DNA of 64,000 bases from Mesorhizobium xinjiangense (GCF_009749525.1 NZ_WOAC01000013.1:124001-188000); one strand, 5' to 3'; positions 50,328 through 58,825 are shown, numbered from the stretch's first letter. Numbers and translations: made by a program. Notes: generated by a model from the sequence alone, not told the origin.

Positions 50328-50352
50328 CTCTGTGTTCTGTCTCAGAATCAGG
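50323..50352. repeat. Inverted repeat at the truncation point
   Basis: CCTGACTCTG and CAGAATCAGG form 10-bp arms (9 of 10 pairs) around a 10-bp spacer, overlapping the premature stop of the truncated gene. It could be the end of an element, a recombinase site left after deletion, or a terminator. Confidence 0.5.
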
Positions 50353-50836
50353 CATAAAGGGCTTCATCGACGTTTCCGGTGGGTCTCATCAGACGTCCGG
50401 GTCAAGCGTTCCCGCAGCGAAGCGAGGATAACGCTTGAGGCGGCGGCGACTCCATAAGCTTGTCTATGGGGTGCAGGCAAAGTCCTGCACCCCTGCCACG
50501 TGGCGAACGGGAGAGCGCGAGGGGAACCCCTCGCATTCAAGAATGAATCGCGCCGAAGGCGCTCCACTCTGGAGAACGTATGCCGCAGCTATACTTTACC
50601 GATCTCACGGCATTGCGTCGTCCGGCACTCGGAAGCCGACGTTCGGCCCACAACTCCAGAGGAGACGTTCAGGTACCGGACAATGCACCTTCCTAAGCGG
50701 ACAGTCCTCTATAGTCCTTGCGTGATGGGGATCGGGTGACGTCCCTGGACGTGGTGTAGCTGGTTAGGGCGGTGGTCATCGGCGCTTTCCGGTAGGGTCT
50801 GGTTGCGACACCAACTCCTCACTGGAAGGAATACCG
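50353..50836. other. Non-coding stretch between truncated plasmid gene and IS256 remnant
   Basis: Open frames here (for example 50435-50725 and 50500-50739) run through hairpins and look non-coding. The region contains the hairpin cluster described separately. The left end of the IS256-type remnant should lie in the last 100-150 bases but I could not fix it. Confidence 0.5.
50468..50562. repeat. Cluster of five consecutive perfect hairpins/palindromes
   Basis: In 95 bases there are GGGGTGCAGG-N6-CCTGCACCCC (50468-50493), GCCACGTGGC (50495-50504), GCGAGGGG-AA-CCCCTCGC (50517-50534), CATTC-AA-GAATG (50534-50545) and GCGCC-GAA-GGCGC (50550-50562). All are exact. Such a series could fold as a structured RNA on either strand or be a tandem array of protein-binding palindromes. 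Confidence 0.65.
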
Positions 50837-51824
50837 ATGACCGACGACATGATGAACCTGCGCGCGCTCGTAGAGAAGGCACCTGACGCCGATCTTCTTC
50901 GCGAGATGATCGGCTTCGCCGCCGAGCGGCTGATGGAGATAGGGGTGGGGGCGGCACCGGCGCCGGCTATGGCGAAAAGAACCCGCTTCGGACTGCCCAA
51001 CGCAACGGCTACCGCGACCGGGATTGAGAGACACGGGCGGGCACCGTCGAGCTTCGCATCCCGAAGCTCAGGAAGGGCTCCTACTTCCCGGGCTTTCTGG
51101 AGCCGCGCCGCATGGCCGGGAAGGCACTGACGGCGGTGATCCAGGAGGCCTACGTCCAAGGCATCTCGACCCGCTCAGTCGACGACCTGGTCAAGGCCAT
51201 GGGCATGAGCGGCATCTCCAAGAGCCAGGTCTCGCGGCTGTGCGAAGAGATCGACGGCAAGGTGAAGGCCTTTCTCGATCGCCCGATCGAAGGCGACTGG
51301 CCATACCTTTGGATCGATGCCACCTATCTGAAGGTGCGCCGCGGCGGGCGCATAGTCTCCGTCGCCGTCATCATCGCGGTCGGCGTCAACGCAGACGGTC
51401 GACGCGAGGTGCTGGGCATGGAGATCGGCACGTCGGAGGCCGAGCCGATCTGGACCGAGTTCCTGCGCAAACTCACCCGGCGCGGCCTGCGCGGCGTGAA
51501 GCTCGTCGTCTCCGATGCGCATGAAGGCCTGAAAGCAGCCACCGCCAAGGTGCTCTCGGCGACATGGCAACGCTGTCGCGTCCACTTCATGAGGAACGTG
51601 CTGGCGCATGCTGGCAAGAGCGGTCGCCGCGTCGTCTCGGCCTTCATCGCCACCGCCTTCGCGCAGGAAACACCGGAAGCCGCAAGCGCCCAGTGGCGGG
51701 CCGTCGCCGACCAGATCCGACCCAAGGTGCCAAAGCTCGCCGCCATCCTCGACGACGCCCGAGCCGGACGTGCTCGCCTACATGACCTTCCCGAAGGAGC
51801 GCCGGGCGAAGCTGCACTCGACGG
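50837..51824 (+). mobile_element. Decayed IS256-family transposase gene
   Basis: The reading [20 protein letters not shown], then [53 protein letters not shown] and [20 protein letters not shown] identifies an IS256-type DDE transposase. It carries three lesions compared with the expected reading: a one-base loss near 50956, a TGA at 51025-51027 where Trp is expected, and a one-base gain near 51758-51760. Homology stops near 51824, before the C-terminal quarter. It is therefore inactive, and no terminal inverted repeats could be assigned. Confidence 0.85.
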
Positions 51825-51927
51825 GTAAGATCGACAAGCGATACGATTTGGATCGTGGTACTCTTTCCATGCGCGGGCGACCTCGTGGCGAAGCGCGGTG
51901 CATCGGCTGTGAGCGCCGCCAGGCAGC

Positions 51928-52293
51928 CTACTCAAGCCTTGCCGGATTGAGGCGCCCGCGCGCCCTTCCCTTGGGCGGGCGTAGGCGCCAGGACCCGACG
52001 AGGTGCTCGTAGCTCTCCTCGGCTTTCCGGGCGATGTTCATCTCCTGATGCCGCAGTTCCTTCACGTGATAGGCATCGGTCGGACCGCGCGAGTTTCCCT
52101 TCTTCTGTGGCTTTCCGGCTTGCAGAACCATGCCTCGCACCTTGTGCGCCACCAGGCTCGGCCGTGCCCACAGATAGTCCTTCTCCTTCGTCAGCATGTG
52201 CCAGACAAGAACGGCCAGCTTGCGCGCCACGGCGACCGCGGCCACCTGATGACCGCGTCGCGCGCGGATCCGAACGAAGAACGCGCACGCGGG
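51928..52293 (-). mobile_element. C-terminal remnant of an IS110-family transposase
   Basis: The minus-strand reading GHQVAAVAVARKLAVLVWHM, then TKEKDYLWARPSLVAHKVRG and QAGKPQKKGNSRGP, is the C-terminal part of an IS110-type transposase (Transposase_20 side, including the alanine-rich helix). A TGA at 52294-52296 interrupts the frame, and the N-terminal RuvC-like domain is absent. It abuts the aldolase gene and, with the IS256 remnant, marks a recombination scar between the plasmid-type block and the next catabolic block. Confidence 0.75.
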
Positions 52294-52310
52294 TCAGGCG
52301 TATTTCCTGT

Positions 52311-53102
52311 TCATTCTTGACTAGGCTGCACCCGGCCAAACTCGTCTGCAATCCTGCTAAACCCTTGCTGAAGAATCATTGCATCGCTGGAACAGGCCAG
52401 CAGCAGGGCGCCCTTGTCACGCCATAGCCCAGCTTCGCCGGGCGTGGCGCAGAGAACAGCCCCGACCTTGCCATGGCGTTTCGCCGCCGCAAGAATCAGC
52501 TCCTGCTTTTCGGCCAGAACCGTGTTCTGCGAGGGTTGGCCAAACACACCAAGATCTTGGGCGAGATCCGCTGGTCCAATTGTCAGCGCATCGATCCCTT
52601 CAAGCGCCGCGATTTCTTCCAGATCCTCGAAAGCGGCAGCGGTTTCAAACATTACCGTAACGAAAACCTGAGCATTGGCGAAAGTCCGCCGCTCTGCCAC
52701 CGATCCACCAATGTCAAAATCCGTGGCCGGACCCGGATAACCGTGACCGCGAAGGCCAAGCGGAGAAAACCGCGAGGCCTGAACAATCTCGCGGGCGTGT
52801 GCTGCGCTTTCGACCTGAGGGCAATGGAGGTTCCAGACCCCGATGTCGAGCAGCCGCGTGATCCATTCCCGGTTCGCCACCGGCGGCCGGACCGCCAGCG
52901 GAAAATTGATGCTGCGCGCAACTAGGGCAAGGGTGGCCACAGTCTCAATGGAAACACCGGTGTGTTCCATATCGAGCCGGGCGAAATCGAGCCCGGCGCT
53001 TTTCATCAGCGGGAGGATCCCCGGATTGTGGACCATATTGATCCATGCGCCCATCTGAGCGTGACTGCGGCTCAGAGCCTGTTTTAAGAGGTTTTCGTTC
53101 AC
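52311..53102 (-). CDS. HpcH/HpaI aldolase/citrate lyase family protein
   Basis: This 263-residue class II pyruvate aldolase-type protein has GAWINMVHNPGILPLMKSAG, the metal-ligand glutamate in VTVMFETAAAF, and the aspartate in GIDALTIGPADLAQDLG, which is the family hallmark. It probably splits a 4-hydroxy-2-oxo acid to pyruvate or glyoxylate plus an aldehyde. It is complete despite IS debris immediately downstream. The truncated TRAP gene diverges upstream, which suggests it once belonged to an uptake-and-cleavage unit. Confidence 0.87.
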   Translation of the reverse strand: MNENLLKQALSRSHAQMGAWINMVHNPGILPLMKSAGLDFARLDMEHTGVSIETVATLALVARSINFPLAVRPPVANREWITRLLDIGVWNLHCPQVESAAHAREIVQASRFSPLGLRGHGYPGPATDFDIGGSVAERRTFANAQVFVTVMFETAAAFEDLEEIAALEGIDALTIGPADLAQDLGVFGQPSQNTVLAEKQELILAAAKRHGKVGAVLCATPGEAGLWRDKGALLLACSSDAMILQQGFSRIADEFGRVQPSQE

Positions 53103-53124
53103 AGTTTGCTATTCCAGTTCAAAA

Positions 53125-53146
53125 GCTGCTCTGAACGAAGAGCAGC
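53125..53146. promoter_or_regulatory. Inverted repeat upstream of the aldolase
   Basis: GCTGCTCT and AGAGCAGC form perfect 8-bp arms around a 6-bp spacer, 22 bases before the aldolase start. Placement suits an operator or a leader hairpin. No matching regulator can be named. Confidence 0.4.
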
Positions 53147-53191
53147 CATGCTAGAGGCAGGATGTCAAACCTTAAGTGAATCGCGCCGGGT

Positions 53192-53545
53192 TTGCCGGTC
53201 GTCTTCCTGCCGCTGGGGCGCGTCCAGGCAGAACGAGGGCATGTAATCGTGGAGGTGGTGTCCAATCTCTTTCCCGCGCGAATGAACGTATGGGTGGACC
53301 GCGGCGCGCAGCTTTTCTCGCTGGTCTACGTGGCTTTCATAGGGTGGTGGGGCTGGCAGGAGGCGGTTCGTTCTTTCGCGCGCAACGAGGTCGTCACCAT
53401 CATCCAGACCGACCTGCCGATGTGGCCGTCGAGGCTGCTTGTCCCGCTCGGCCTTGTTGGAATGTCCCTCGTCATTCTCGTCCAGCTGGTTCGAGGCTTC
53501 CGTGACGACACGGACGGTCCGGCCACCGACCACGCCGCGCATTGA
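53192..53545 (+). pseudogene. TRAP transporter small permease (DctQ), 5'-truncated
   Basis: The readable part (up to 117 codons from a TTG at 53192) has only the last two membrane segments of DctQ: LFSLVYVAFIGWWGWQEAV and RLLVPLGLVGMSLVILVQLV, preceded by AERGHVIVEVVSNLFP. DctQ normally has four segments and about 160-170 residues, so the first two are gone. The break is near 53165-53195. It lies 13 bases before the intact large subunit. Confidence 0.7.
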
Positions 53546-53558
53546 TCAGGAGCCTGAA

Positions 53559-54863
53559 ATGACGCCTCTTGTGATCGGGTTCGCCGGTATCGGCGCGCTC
53601 CTCTTCCTCTTGGCCCTGCGCGTCCCGATCGCGGTCGCGCTCGGTGCCGTGTCGCTGATCGGCATCGGTTTCATCCGCGGATGGGACGCCGTCTACGGCG
53701 CAGCGCGCAGCATGCCCTATGCGTTCGTTGCCAAATGGGAGCTGTCGGCGGTGCCGATGTTCCTGCTGATGGGCTCGATCGCCTATTATTCGGGACTGAC
53801 CACGAGCCTCTTCAGGGCGATGCGGCTATGGTTCTCACGCCTTCCCGGCGGCCTCGCGGTGGCGACCAATTTCGGATGCGCCGGCTTTGCCGCCGCGTCC
53901 GGCTCCAGCATGGCAACCGCCGCCTCGATGGGCCGGCTGACAATCCCGGAAATGCGGCGTTACGGATACGATCCGGGCCTGGCGACAGGCGTGGTCGCCG
54001 CCGCCGGCACGCTGGGATCGCTAATCCCGCCGAGCATCATGCTCATCATCTTCGGCATGATGACCGAAACCTCGATCGGCAAGCTGTTCATCGCCGGCAT
54101 CTTTCCCGGCATCCTCACCGCGCTCGCTTATGCCGTCATGATCATCGCGCGATGCACGTGGAGGCCCGAACTTGCGCCTCCAGTCACCGAGACGGTGACG
54201 TGGAAGGAGCGTTTTCAGGTGCTGGCCGAGATCTGGCAGCTTCCGATTCTCATCCTGATCGTCATCGTGTCGCTCTACACCGGCATCGCGACGACCACCG
54301 AAGCGGCGGCCGTGGGAGCGCTGGCGGCGTTCGTCATGGCGGCGATGAACCGGACCCTCACCTTCGACGTCATGGGTTCGTCAGTGCTGGAAGCACTGAA
54401 AAGCACATCGATGATCCTGTTCATCTGGTTCGGCGCCATCTTCTTCAGCCGCTTCCTGACCTTTGCGGGGCTGCCTCAATATATGGCGGGACTGGCCGAA
54501 GCGATGGCCTTCAGCCCGCTCCTGCTGCTCCTGTTCGTGGCGACGATCTATCTGATCCTCGGCATGTTCCTCGATCCGCTCGGTCTGATGCTGCTGACGG
54601 TTCCGATCTTCCTGCCGTTCTTCGAGGCGTCGGGCTACGACAAGATCTGGATGGGCATCATGGTCGTCAAGTTCATCGAGATCGGGCTGATCACGCCGCC
54701 GGTGAGGCTGAATGCCTTCGTGGTGAAGGGGATCGTCGGCGACAGCATCAGCCTCGGCACGATCTTCAAGGGTCTGATCTGGTTCATCGCGGCCGAGATT
54801 GTCGTGGTGCTCCTGCTTATCATGTTCCCCGACATCGTGATGGCGTTGCCGAATCGCATGTAG
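53559..54863 (+). CDS. dctM: TRAP transporter large permease (DctM)
   Basis: This 434-residue inner-membrane protein has about twelve hydrophobic segments and DctM hallmarks: RVPIAVALGAVSLIGIG, SGSSMATAASMGRLTIPEM, GVVAAAGTLGSLIPPSIMLI and the C-terminal IGLITPPVRLNAFVVKGI. It uses a sodium or proton gradient with a DctP binding protein to import carboxylates. No DctP gene is present and DctQ is truncated, so the transporter is probably non-functional unless complemented. ATG 53559 has AGGAG upstream; the longer frame overlaps dctQ. Confidence 0.9.
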   Translation: MTPLVIGFAGIGALLFLLALRVPIAVALGAVSLIGIGFIRGWDAVYGAARSMPYAFVAKWELSAVPMFLLMGSIAYYSGLTTSLFRAMRLWFSRLPGGLAVATNFGCAGFAAASGSSMATAASMGRLTIPEMRRYGYDPGLATGVVAAAGTLGSLIPPSIMLIIFGMMTETSIGKLFIAGIFPGILTALAYAVMIIARCTWRPELAPPVTETVTWKERFQVLAEIWQLPILILIVIVSLYTGIATTTEAAAVGALAAFVMAAMNRTLTFDVMGSSVLEALKSTSMILFIWFGAIFFSRFLTFAGLPQYMAGLAEAMAFSPLLLLLFVATIYLILGMFLDPLGLMLLTVPIFLPFFEASGYDKIWMGIMVVKFIEIGLITPPVRLNAFVVKGIVGDSISLGTIFKGLIWFIAAEIVVVLLLIMFPDIVMALPNRM

Positions 54864-54934
54864 TCGCCGGCAATGCCTGTGATAGCTGATGCACCCTGGA
54901 GTGCGGCGGCGGCCGTTCCACACAAGATGGGGGT

Positions 54935-55315
54935 ATGAAAAAGGAAGGCATCAGCCGTAAGAAGTCAGGGCAGCTCATCAGCGACTTGGTCGCGGACGTC
55001 GAGCGGCATATCGCCGACAAACTCGTTCCGACCCTGCGTGCTGCGATCGTTCAGCAGCTTGGCGAGCCGGAACATGGCGAATGGTCGATCGCGGTCGATC
55101 ATACCGACGCTCAGACGGTGAACTTCCACTGCCCACCGTCGCTTCCGGCGGTCGACCATAAGGGCATGGACTACATCACTCCGCGCGTGAAGCTTGAACT
55201 CGGTGCCCGCGGGAACCCATGGCCAGCCGAGGCGAAAGTCATTCGTCGTGATCTCACGGTTCGTTGGGAAGCCCGGGGCGGTCAGCTCGTGGGAAAGTCT
55301 CGTCCCGGCCAGTAG
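54935..55315 (+). pseudogene. Fragment of an AbiEii/AbiGii-type nucleotidyltransferase toxin
   Basis: The frame encodes 126 residues whose middle (VQQLGEPEHGEWSIAVDHTD, then YITPRVKLELGARGNPWPAE) matches the later part of AbiEii-family abortive-infection toxins. The N-terminal nucleotidyltransferase motifs (GSx9DxD) are missing. After PWPAE the match ends and the last 25 residues run antisense to the neighbouring SnoaL-like gene. No AbiEi antitoxin is nearby. It is a dead remnant of a phage-defence or addiction module. Confidence 0.6.
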
Positions 55316-55815
55316 GCCGGGTCGTCGGGGCAGCGACCCCCGATGGGAAGCCGGGCACCGAAGCGCTCGTCCTCGGAGCCGGTGGCGGGGGTCTGATGAT
55401 CGACCCAGTCATAGACCACAACGCGCTCCAACACGCGCCATTCGCCATCGCGTTTTGCAAAAAGATCACAATACCGCCCGGATATGAGCACCTGGGTTTC
55501 GATGCCATCAGGGCCGCGACCCCGTTGCAGGGCCAGGAAATAGCTCTCCACCGTGGCAAATCCGTCGCCTTTCAGCTCGATCAGGATATTGCCGACATGA
55601 TGAACGTTTCGCACGCCGCGCGCCCATGCGGCCTGGACCCGCTCGAAGAACCCTTCGACCGGCCCTGAACTGGCTCCATGACGATCGGTGGCGTCGGGCC
55701 AGTAGCTTGAGCGCAGCGCGGCCTCGTCTGCGCGGTCGATGCCACGGCAATAGCGGTACAGGCAGTCGCGGATTGCCTCGCGGTCTAGCACCCGCATCAG
55801 ATCAGGATCTTTCAT
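55282..55815 (-). CDS. SnoaL-like / NTF2-fold protein
   Basis: This 177-residue protein has the SnoaL_4 pattern DREAIRDCLYRYCRGIDRADEA near the N-terminus, a tryptophan-aspartate YWPDATDRHG and VRNVHHVGNILIEL. NTF2-fold proteins of this kind include ring-hydroxylating dioxygenase small-subunit-like proteins, dehydratases and cyclases. It is followed by the flavin reductase and LLM genes on the same strand and may share their pathway. The last 34 bases overlap the toxin fragment. Confidence 0.82.
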   Translation of the reverse strand: MKDPDLMRVLDREAIRDCLYRYCRGIDRADEAALRSSYWPDATDRHGASSGPVEGFFERVQAAWARGVRNVHHVGNILIELKGDGFATVESYFLALQRGRGPDGIETQVLISGRYCDLFAKRDGEWRVLERVVVYDWVDHQTPATGSEDERFGARLPIGGRCPDDPAYWPGRDFPTS

Positions 55816-55852
55816 CGGATCCTCATGGGTGAGACGCGGAGCAATGCGCAGG

Positions 55853-56659
55853 TCAGGCGGCGCATATGGTCGGCATCATCTGGCCGTCGTAATTAAGCAA
55901 TGCGGTACCCTCGGCGCTGGAGGTGGTGTGGATCACCGTTCCGATCAGGACCGTATGGCTTCCGGCGACATGGCGGGCGGTAGGCACGCAGATCAGGCTT
56001 TGATGCGCGCCGGTCAGTACCGGCGTGCCGATGCGTTGATCCCAGTCGCAGGAAAACCGCTCGGCACCCCTCAGTCCGCGCTGGCCAGCAAAGGTCATGG
56101 CGACCTCCGTTTGCCCGGCATCCAGAATGTTGATGCTGTACTGCGTGGCCCCCGTCAGCCGGTCATGGGCGGTCGCCGCGCGGTTGAGGCACACGAGCAC
56201 CAAGGGGGGATCGGCCGAGACCGAGCTGAAGGCCGAAACCGTCATGCCGCAGCGTTCGTCGCCCTCGCCGGTGGCAACCACGCACACGCCCGAGGCAAAC
56301 CGCCGCATTGCGCTGCGGAAGGCATCCGCCGGCACTGGGGCCGGGACCGCGGGTGCCCCGACATGGGCGCGGATCCGGCCCTGAACATCCAGCCAGCCGT
56401 GTTTTGCGGCAAAGCCGATCATCGCAGTGAAGCCTTGCTGCCAATCAGCGGAACCGGACAGCGGCGTGAGGGCGCGGATCGCATCCGGACGCACCCAGGC
56501 GTGCCCGGATGTGTCCAGCTCGGCAACCGGAGCCAGCACGCTGGCCAGATCGAGCGGCTGCCCGGCCGGGGTGCCGACCCCCAGCTCGATACAGAAGCGC
56601 CGGAAATCCGTCGCCTCCTCCAGCTTCGGGGCGACGCCCGCATTCAGCACGATGCGCAT
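55853..56659 (-). CDS. Flavin reductase with unusual N-terminal extension
   Basis: The C-terminal 150 residues (about 112-260; FRSAMRRFASGVCVVATGEG, GMTVSAFSSVSADPPLVLVC, NRAATAHD) form a flavin_reduct domain that makes FMNH2 or FADH2 with NAD(P)H. The first 110 residues (RIVLNAGVAPKLEEATDFRR, HAWVRPDAIRALTPLSGSAD) are an extra domain I do not recognise; ordinary members are 160-190 residues. It sits four bases downstream of the LLM monooxygenase gene and is the natural partner supplying its reduced flavin. Confidence 0.82.
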   Translation of the reverse strand: MRIVLNAGVAPKLEEATDFRRFCIELGVGTPAGQPLDLASVLAPVAELDTSGHAWVRPDAIRALTPLSGSADWQQGFTAMIGFAAKHGWLDVQGRIRAHVGAPAVPAPVPADAFRSAMRRFASGVCVVATGEGDERCGMTVSAFSSVSADPPLVLVCLNRAATAHDRLTGATQYSINILDAGQTEVAMTFAGQRGLRGAERFSCDWDQRIGTPVLTGAHQSLICVPTARHVAGSHTVLIGTVIHTTSSAEGTALLNYDGQMMPTICAA

Positions 56660-56663
56660 GGCC

Positions 56664-57737
56664 TTACTCGGCCGCGTTAAGGCTGAGCCGCTCGCTGCCG
56701 ACGGCCTTGGTGACGGCGGGAATGATCGTCTCGCCCCACAGGTCCAGCTGCCGCAGCATGGTCTTCTGGTCGAAGTCTCCCAGTTGCGTCTGCACGGCGA
56801 TGTGGTCCGGGCGCAGGATCTCGATTTCTTCGATCAGCCGTTCGATCACCTGATTGACACTGCCCACCGGCAGGTTCGCGCGCATCTCGTCAAAGCTCAT
56901 GTCGGTGGGATGCGGTACTTCCTTCATCAAATAGCCGTCGTCGGTTTGCTGGGTGCGGTCCTTCAGGCTGAACGACAGGCGGCGCTGGAATTGCGCGTTC
57001 GCCAGATAGCTGTTCACCTCGGCCCGGTTGTCGCTGGCATAGGCGCAGCGCAGAAAGCCGATCCGGCTGCGGCTGCCATCGGTGCCCGAGGCTTCGATAT
57101 CGGCGTCCAGCTTTTCGCGAAGACCGCGGATCGCGTCGGTGCCGCCCAGCAAGGCCGTGACGAACAGATTGTAGCCTTCGCGGAAGGCCCGCTCGCGCAT
57201 CCTCGGGTTGCCCGTGGTGACCCAGATCGGTGGCATCGGTTCCTGCACCGGCCGCACGGCGATCGAGCTGGGCGGGATGTTCAGGTACTGGCCGTGATGC
57301 TCGAAGATCTTCTGCGTCAACGCCTTGGGCAGCACGTCGAGATATTCGGCAAAGATCTTGCCTGCCTCATCCAGCGAGGTGCCGAAGCGCTCGAATTCGA
57401 ACTGCTGATAGCCCGAGCCGATGCCCAGCTCCAGCCGCCCCCCTGACAGCGTGTCAACAAGGCCGACTTCGGCCAGAAACCGGGGGGCGTGGTACAGTGG
57501 CAGGATACAGACCGCGGAGCCGAGGCGGATCGTACTGGTCTTGCCCGCGCAATGGGCCACCATCATCAGCGGCGACGGCGAAAGCGAATAATTGTTGAAA
57601 TGGTGTTCGGCATACCAAGCGTTGGAGAAACCGGCCTGTTCGGCCCTGACGGTCTGCTCCACGGAATTCGAGATCACCTCGGACGAGGACTGATGATAGC
57701 CGCGCTGCTGCGCAAGAATGAAAGCACCGAAATCCAT
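56664..57737 (-). CDS. LLM-class flavin-dependent monooxygenase
   Basis: This 357-residue luciferase-like protein has MDFGAFILAQQRGYHQ, AEQAGFSNAWYAEHHFNNYS (with the conserved AEHH), LGSAVCILPLYHAPRFLAEV and GRLELGIGSGYQQFEFERFG. It should use reduced FMN from the neighbouring reductase to oxygenate or cleave its substrate. ATG 57737 has AGGAGGAG eight bases upstream; a 573-codon frame extends past it but the added part is antisense to the LysR gene. It is divergent from that LysR regulator. Confidence 0.9.
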   Translation of the reverse strand: MDFGAFILAQQRGYHQSSSEVISNSVEQTVRAEQAGFSNAWYAEHHFNNYSLSPSPLMMVAHCAGKTSTIRLGSAVCILPLYHAPRFLAEVGLVDTLSGGRLELGIGSGYQQFEFERFGTSLDEAGKIFAEYLDVLPKALTQKIFEHHGQYLNIPPSSIAVRPVQEPMPPIWVTTGNPRMRERAFREGYNLFVTALLGGTDAIRGLREKLDADIEASGTDGSRSRIGFLRCAYASDNRAEVNSYLANAQFQRRLSFSLKDRTQQTDDGYLMKEVPHPTDMSFDEMRANLPVGSVNQVIERLIEEIEILRPDHIAVQTQLGDFDQKTMLRQLDLWGETIIPAVTKAVGSERLSLNAAE

Positions 57738-57844
57738 GGTCTTTTCTCCTCCTGATCGGACCTTTCCCAATGGATACAGTCTTGCGCCGAATGCGATAAC
57801 CGGCGAAAAACGCAGTTCAGAATTCCGATTTGCGAAAAGGCCAG

Positions 57845-58771
57845 ATGGACAAGCTGCGTGCCCTCGAGCTTTTTGTGGCCACGGCCGAGACCGGGAGTTT
57901 CTCGGCGGCCGGGCGCCTGTATGGGCTGTCACCGGCCAGTGTTTCGCGTCATATAAACGATCTGGAAAGCGGCCTTGGCGTGACGCTGATCCACCGCTCA
58001 ACGCGTGCTCTGGCGCTGACCGAAAGCGGGACGAACTACCTGCGCGATGCACGCGGCATCCTCGCAAGCGTCCGGTCTGCAGATTCTGCCGTGGCAGACC
58101 AGACCGAGCAGCCGCAGGGGCTGCTGCGCGTCCATTCGCGCACGATGTTCGGCTTTTCGGTCCTGGCGCGGTTGCAGCCGGCTTTCGGAGAAGTGTATCC
58201 CGACCTTGTGGTCGACCTGCACCTTTCGGAAAAGCTGGTTCGCCTGCGCGAGGACGGCTTCGATCTGGACTTTCGCATTGCCCCGCCCGAGGAACGCGGG
58301 CTGGTGCGGCGCAGGCTGTTTCGCAGCCACCGGATATTGGTCGCCAGCCCGGCCTATCTGGCCCGCACGCCAGCCATCGCCACACCGAAGAATCTGCACG
58401 CGCATCAGTGTCTGACCTATTGGATCAATCACGAGCGTGTCACATGGCGCTTCCGGGGCGCTTCCGACGACGAGGAAATTGTCGCTCCCACGGCGTTCAG
58501 CAGCAACAATGGGCTGGTCCTGCTGTCGATGGCGCTTGCCGGAAAGGGTATCGCGTTGCTCGACGATTATACCGTGGCCGATCATCTGGCGACCGGCGAT
58601 CTGGTGCAGGTTCTGCCCGAGCTGCGCGTGACGAACACAACTTTCGAAGAGGGGATATTCGTCACCTATACCGAAGCGCCCTTCATTCCGAAAAAGCTTC
58701 GTTGCTATCTAGATTTCGTGGTGAAGAACTGGGGCGATGCCCTGAAGCGCGGCGATGGTGGAAATGCTTGA
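57845..58771 (+). CDS. LysR family transcriptional regulator
   Basis: This 308-residue protein has an N-terminal helix-turn-helix (about 3-62; LFVATAETGSFSAAGRLYGL, SPASVSRHINDLESGLGVTL) and a C-terminal LysR substrate domain (about 90-295). The CrgA/PBP2_CrgA_like subgroup is the nearest match. ATG 57845 is chosen. It is divergent from the LLM/flavin-reductase genes with a 107-bp spacer, the classical arrangement for control of that operon. Its stop codon overlaps a TetR-type operator. Confidence 0.9.
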   Translation: MDKLRALELFVATAETGSFSAAGRLYGLSPASVSRHINDLESGLGVTLIHRSTRALALTESGTNYLRDARGILASVRSADSAVADQTEQPQGLLRVHSRTMFGFSVLARLQPAFGEVYPDLVVDLHLSEKLVRLREDGFDLDFRIAPPEERGLVRRRLFRSHRILVASPAYLARTPAIATPKNLHAHQCLTYWINHERVTWRFRGASDDEEIVAPTAFSSNNGLVLLSMALAGKGIALLDDYTVADHLATGDLVQVLPELRVTNTTFEEGIFVTYTEAPFIPKKLRCYLDFVVKNWGDALKRGDGGNA

Positions 58772-58786
58772 CCAGCCGGTCAGTCA
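58769..58786. promoter_or_regulatory. TetR operator, site 1
   Basis: This 18-bp site reads TGACCAGCCGGTCAGTCA. Its reverse complement matches the site at 60619 at 16 of 18 positions. It lies 39 bases before the TetR start and so probably mediates autoregulation. Confidence 0.65.
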
Positions 58787-58825
58787 ATGCTCAGGCTCGG
58801 ACAGCCACCAGACAGGAAGACACGC

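Noticed and set aside
50435-50739. Small plus-strand ORFs in the hairpin region
   Set aside because: They run through perfect hairpins, have skewed composition and no ribosome binding site.
57738-58385. 216-codon N-terminal extension of the LLM monooxygenase
   Set aside because: It is antisense to the LysR gene and lies upstream of a strong AGGAGGAG-ATG start.
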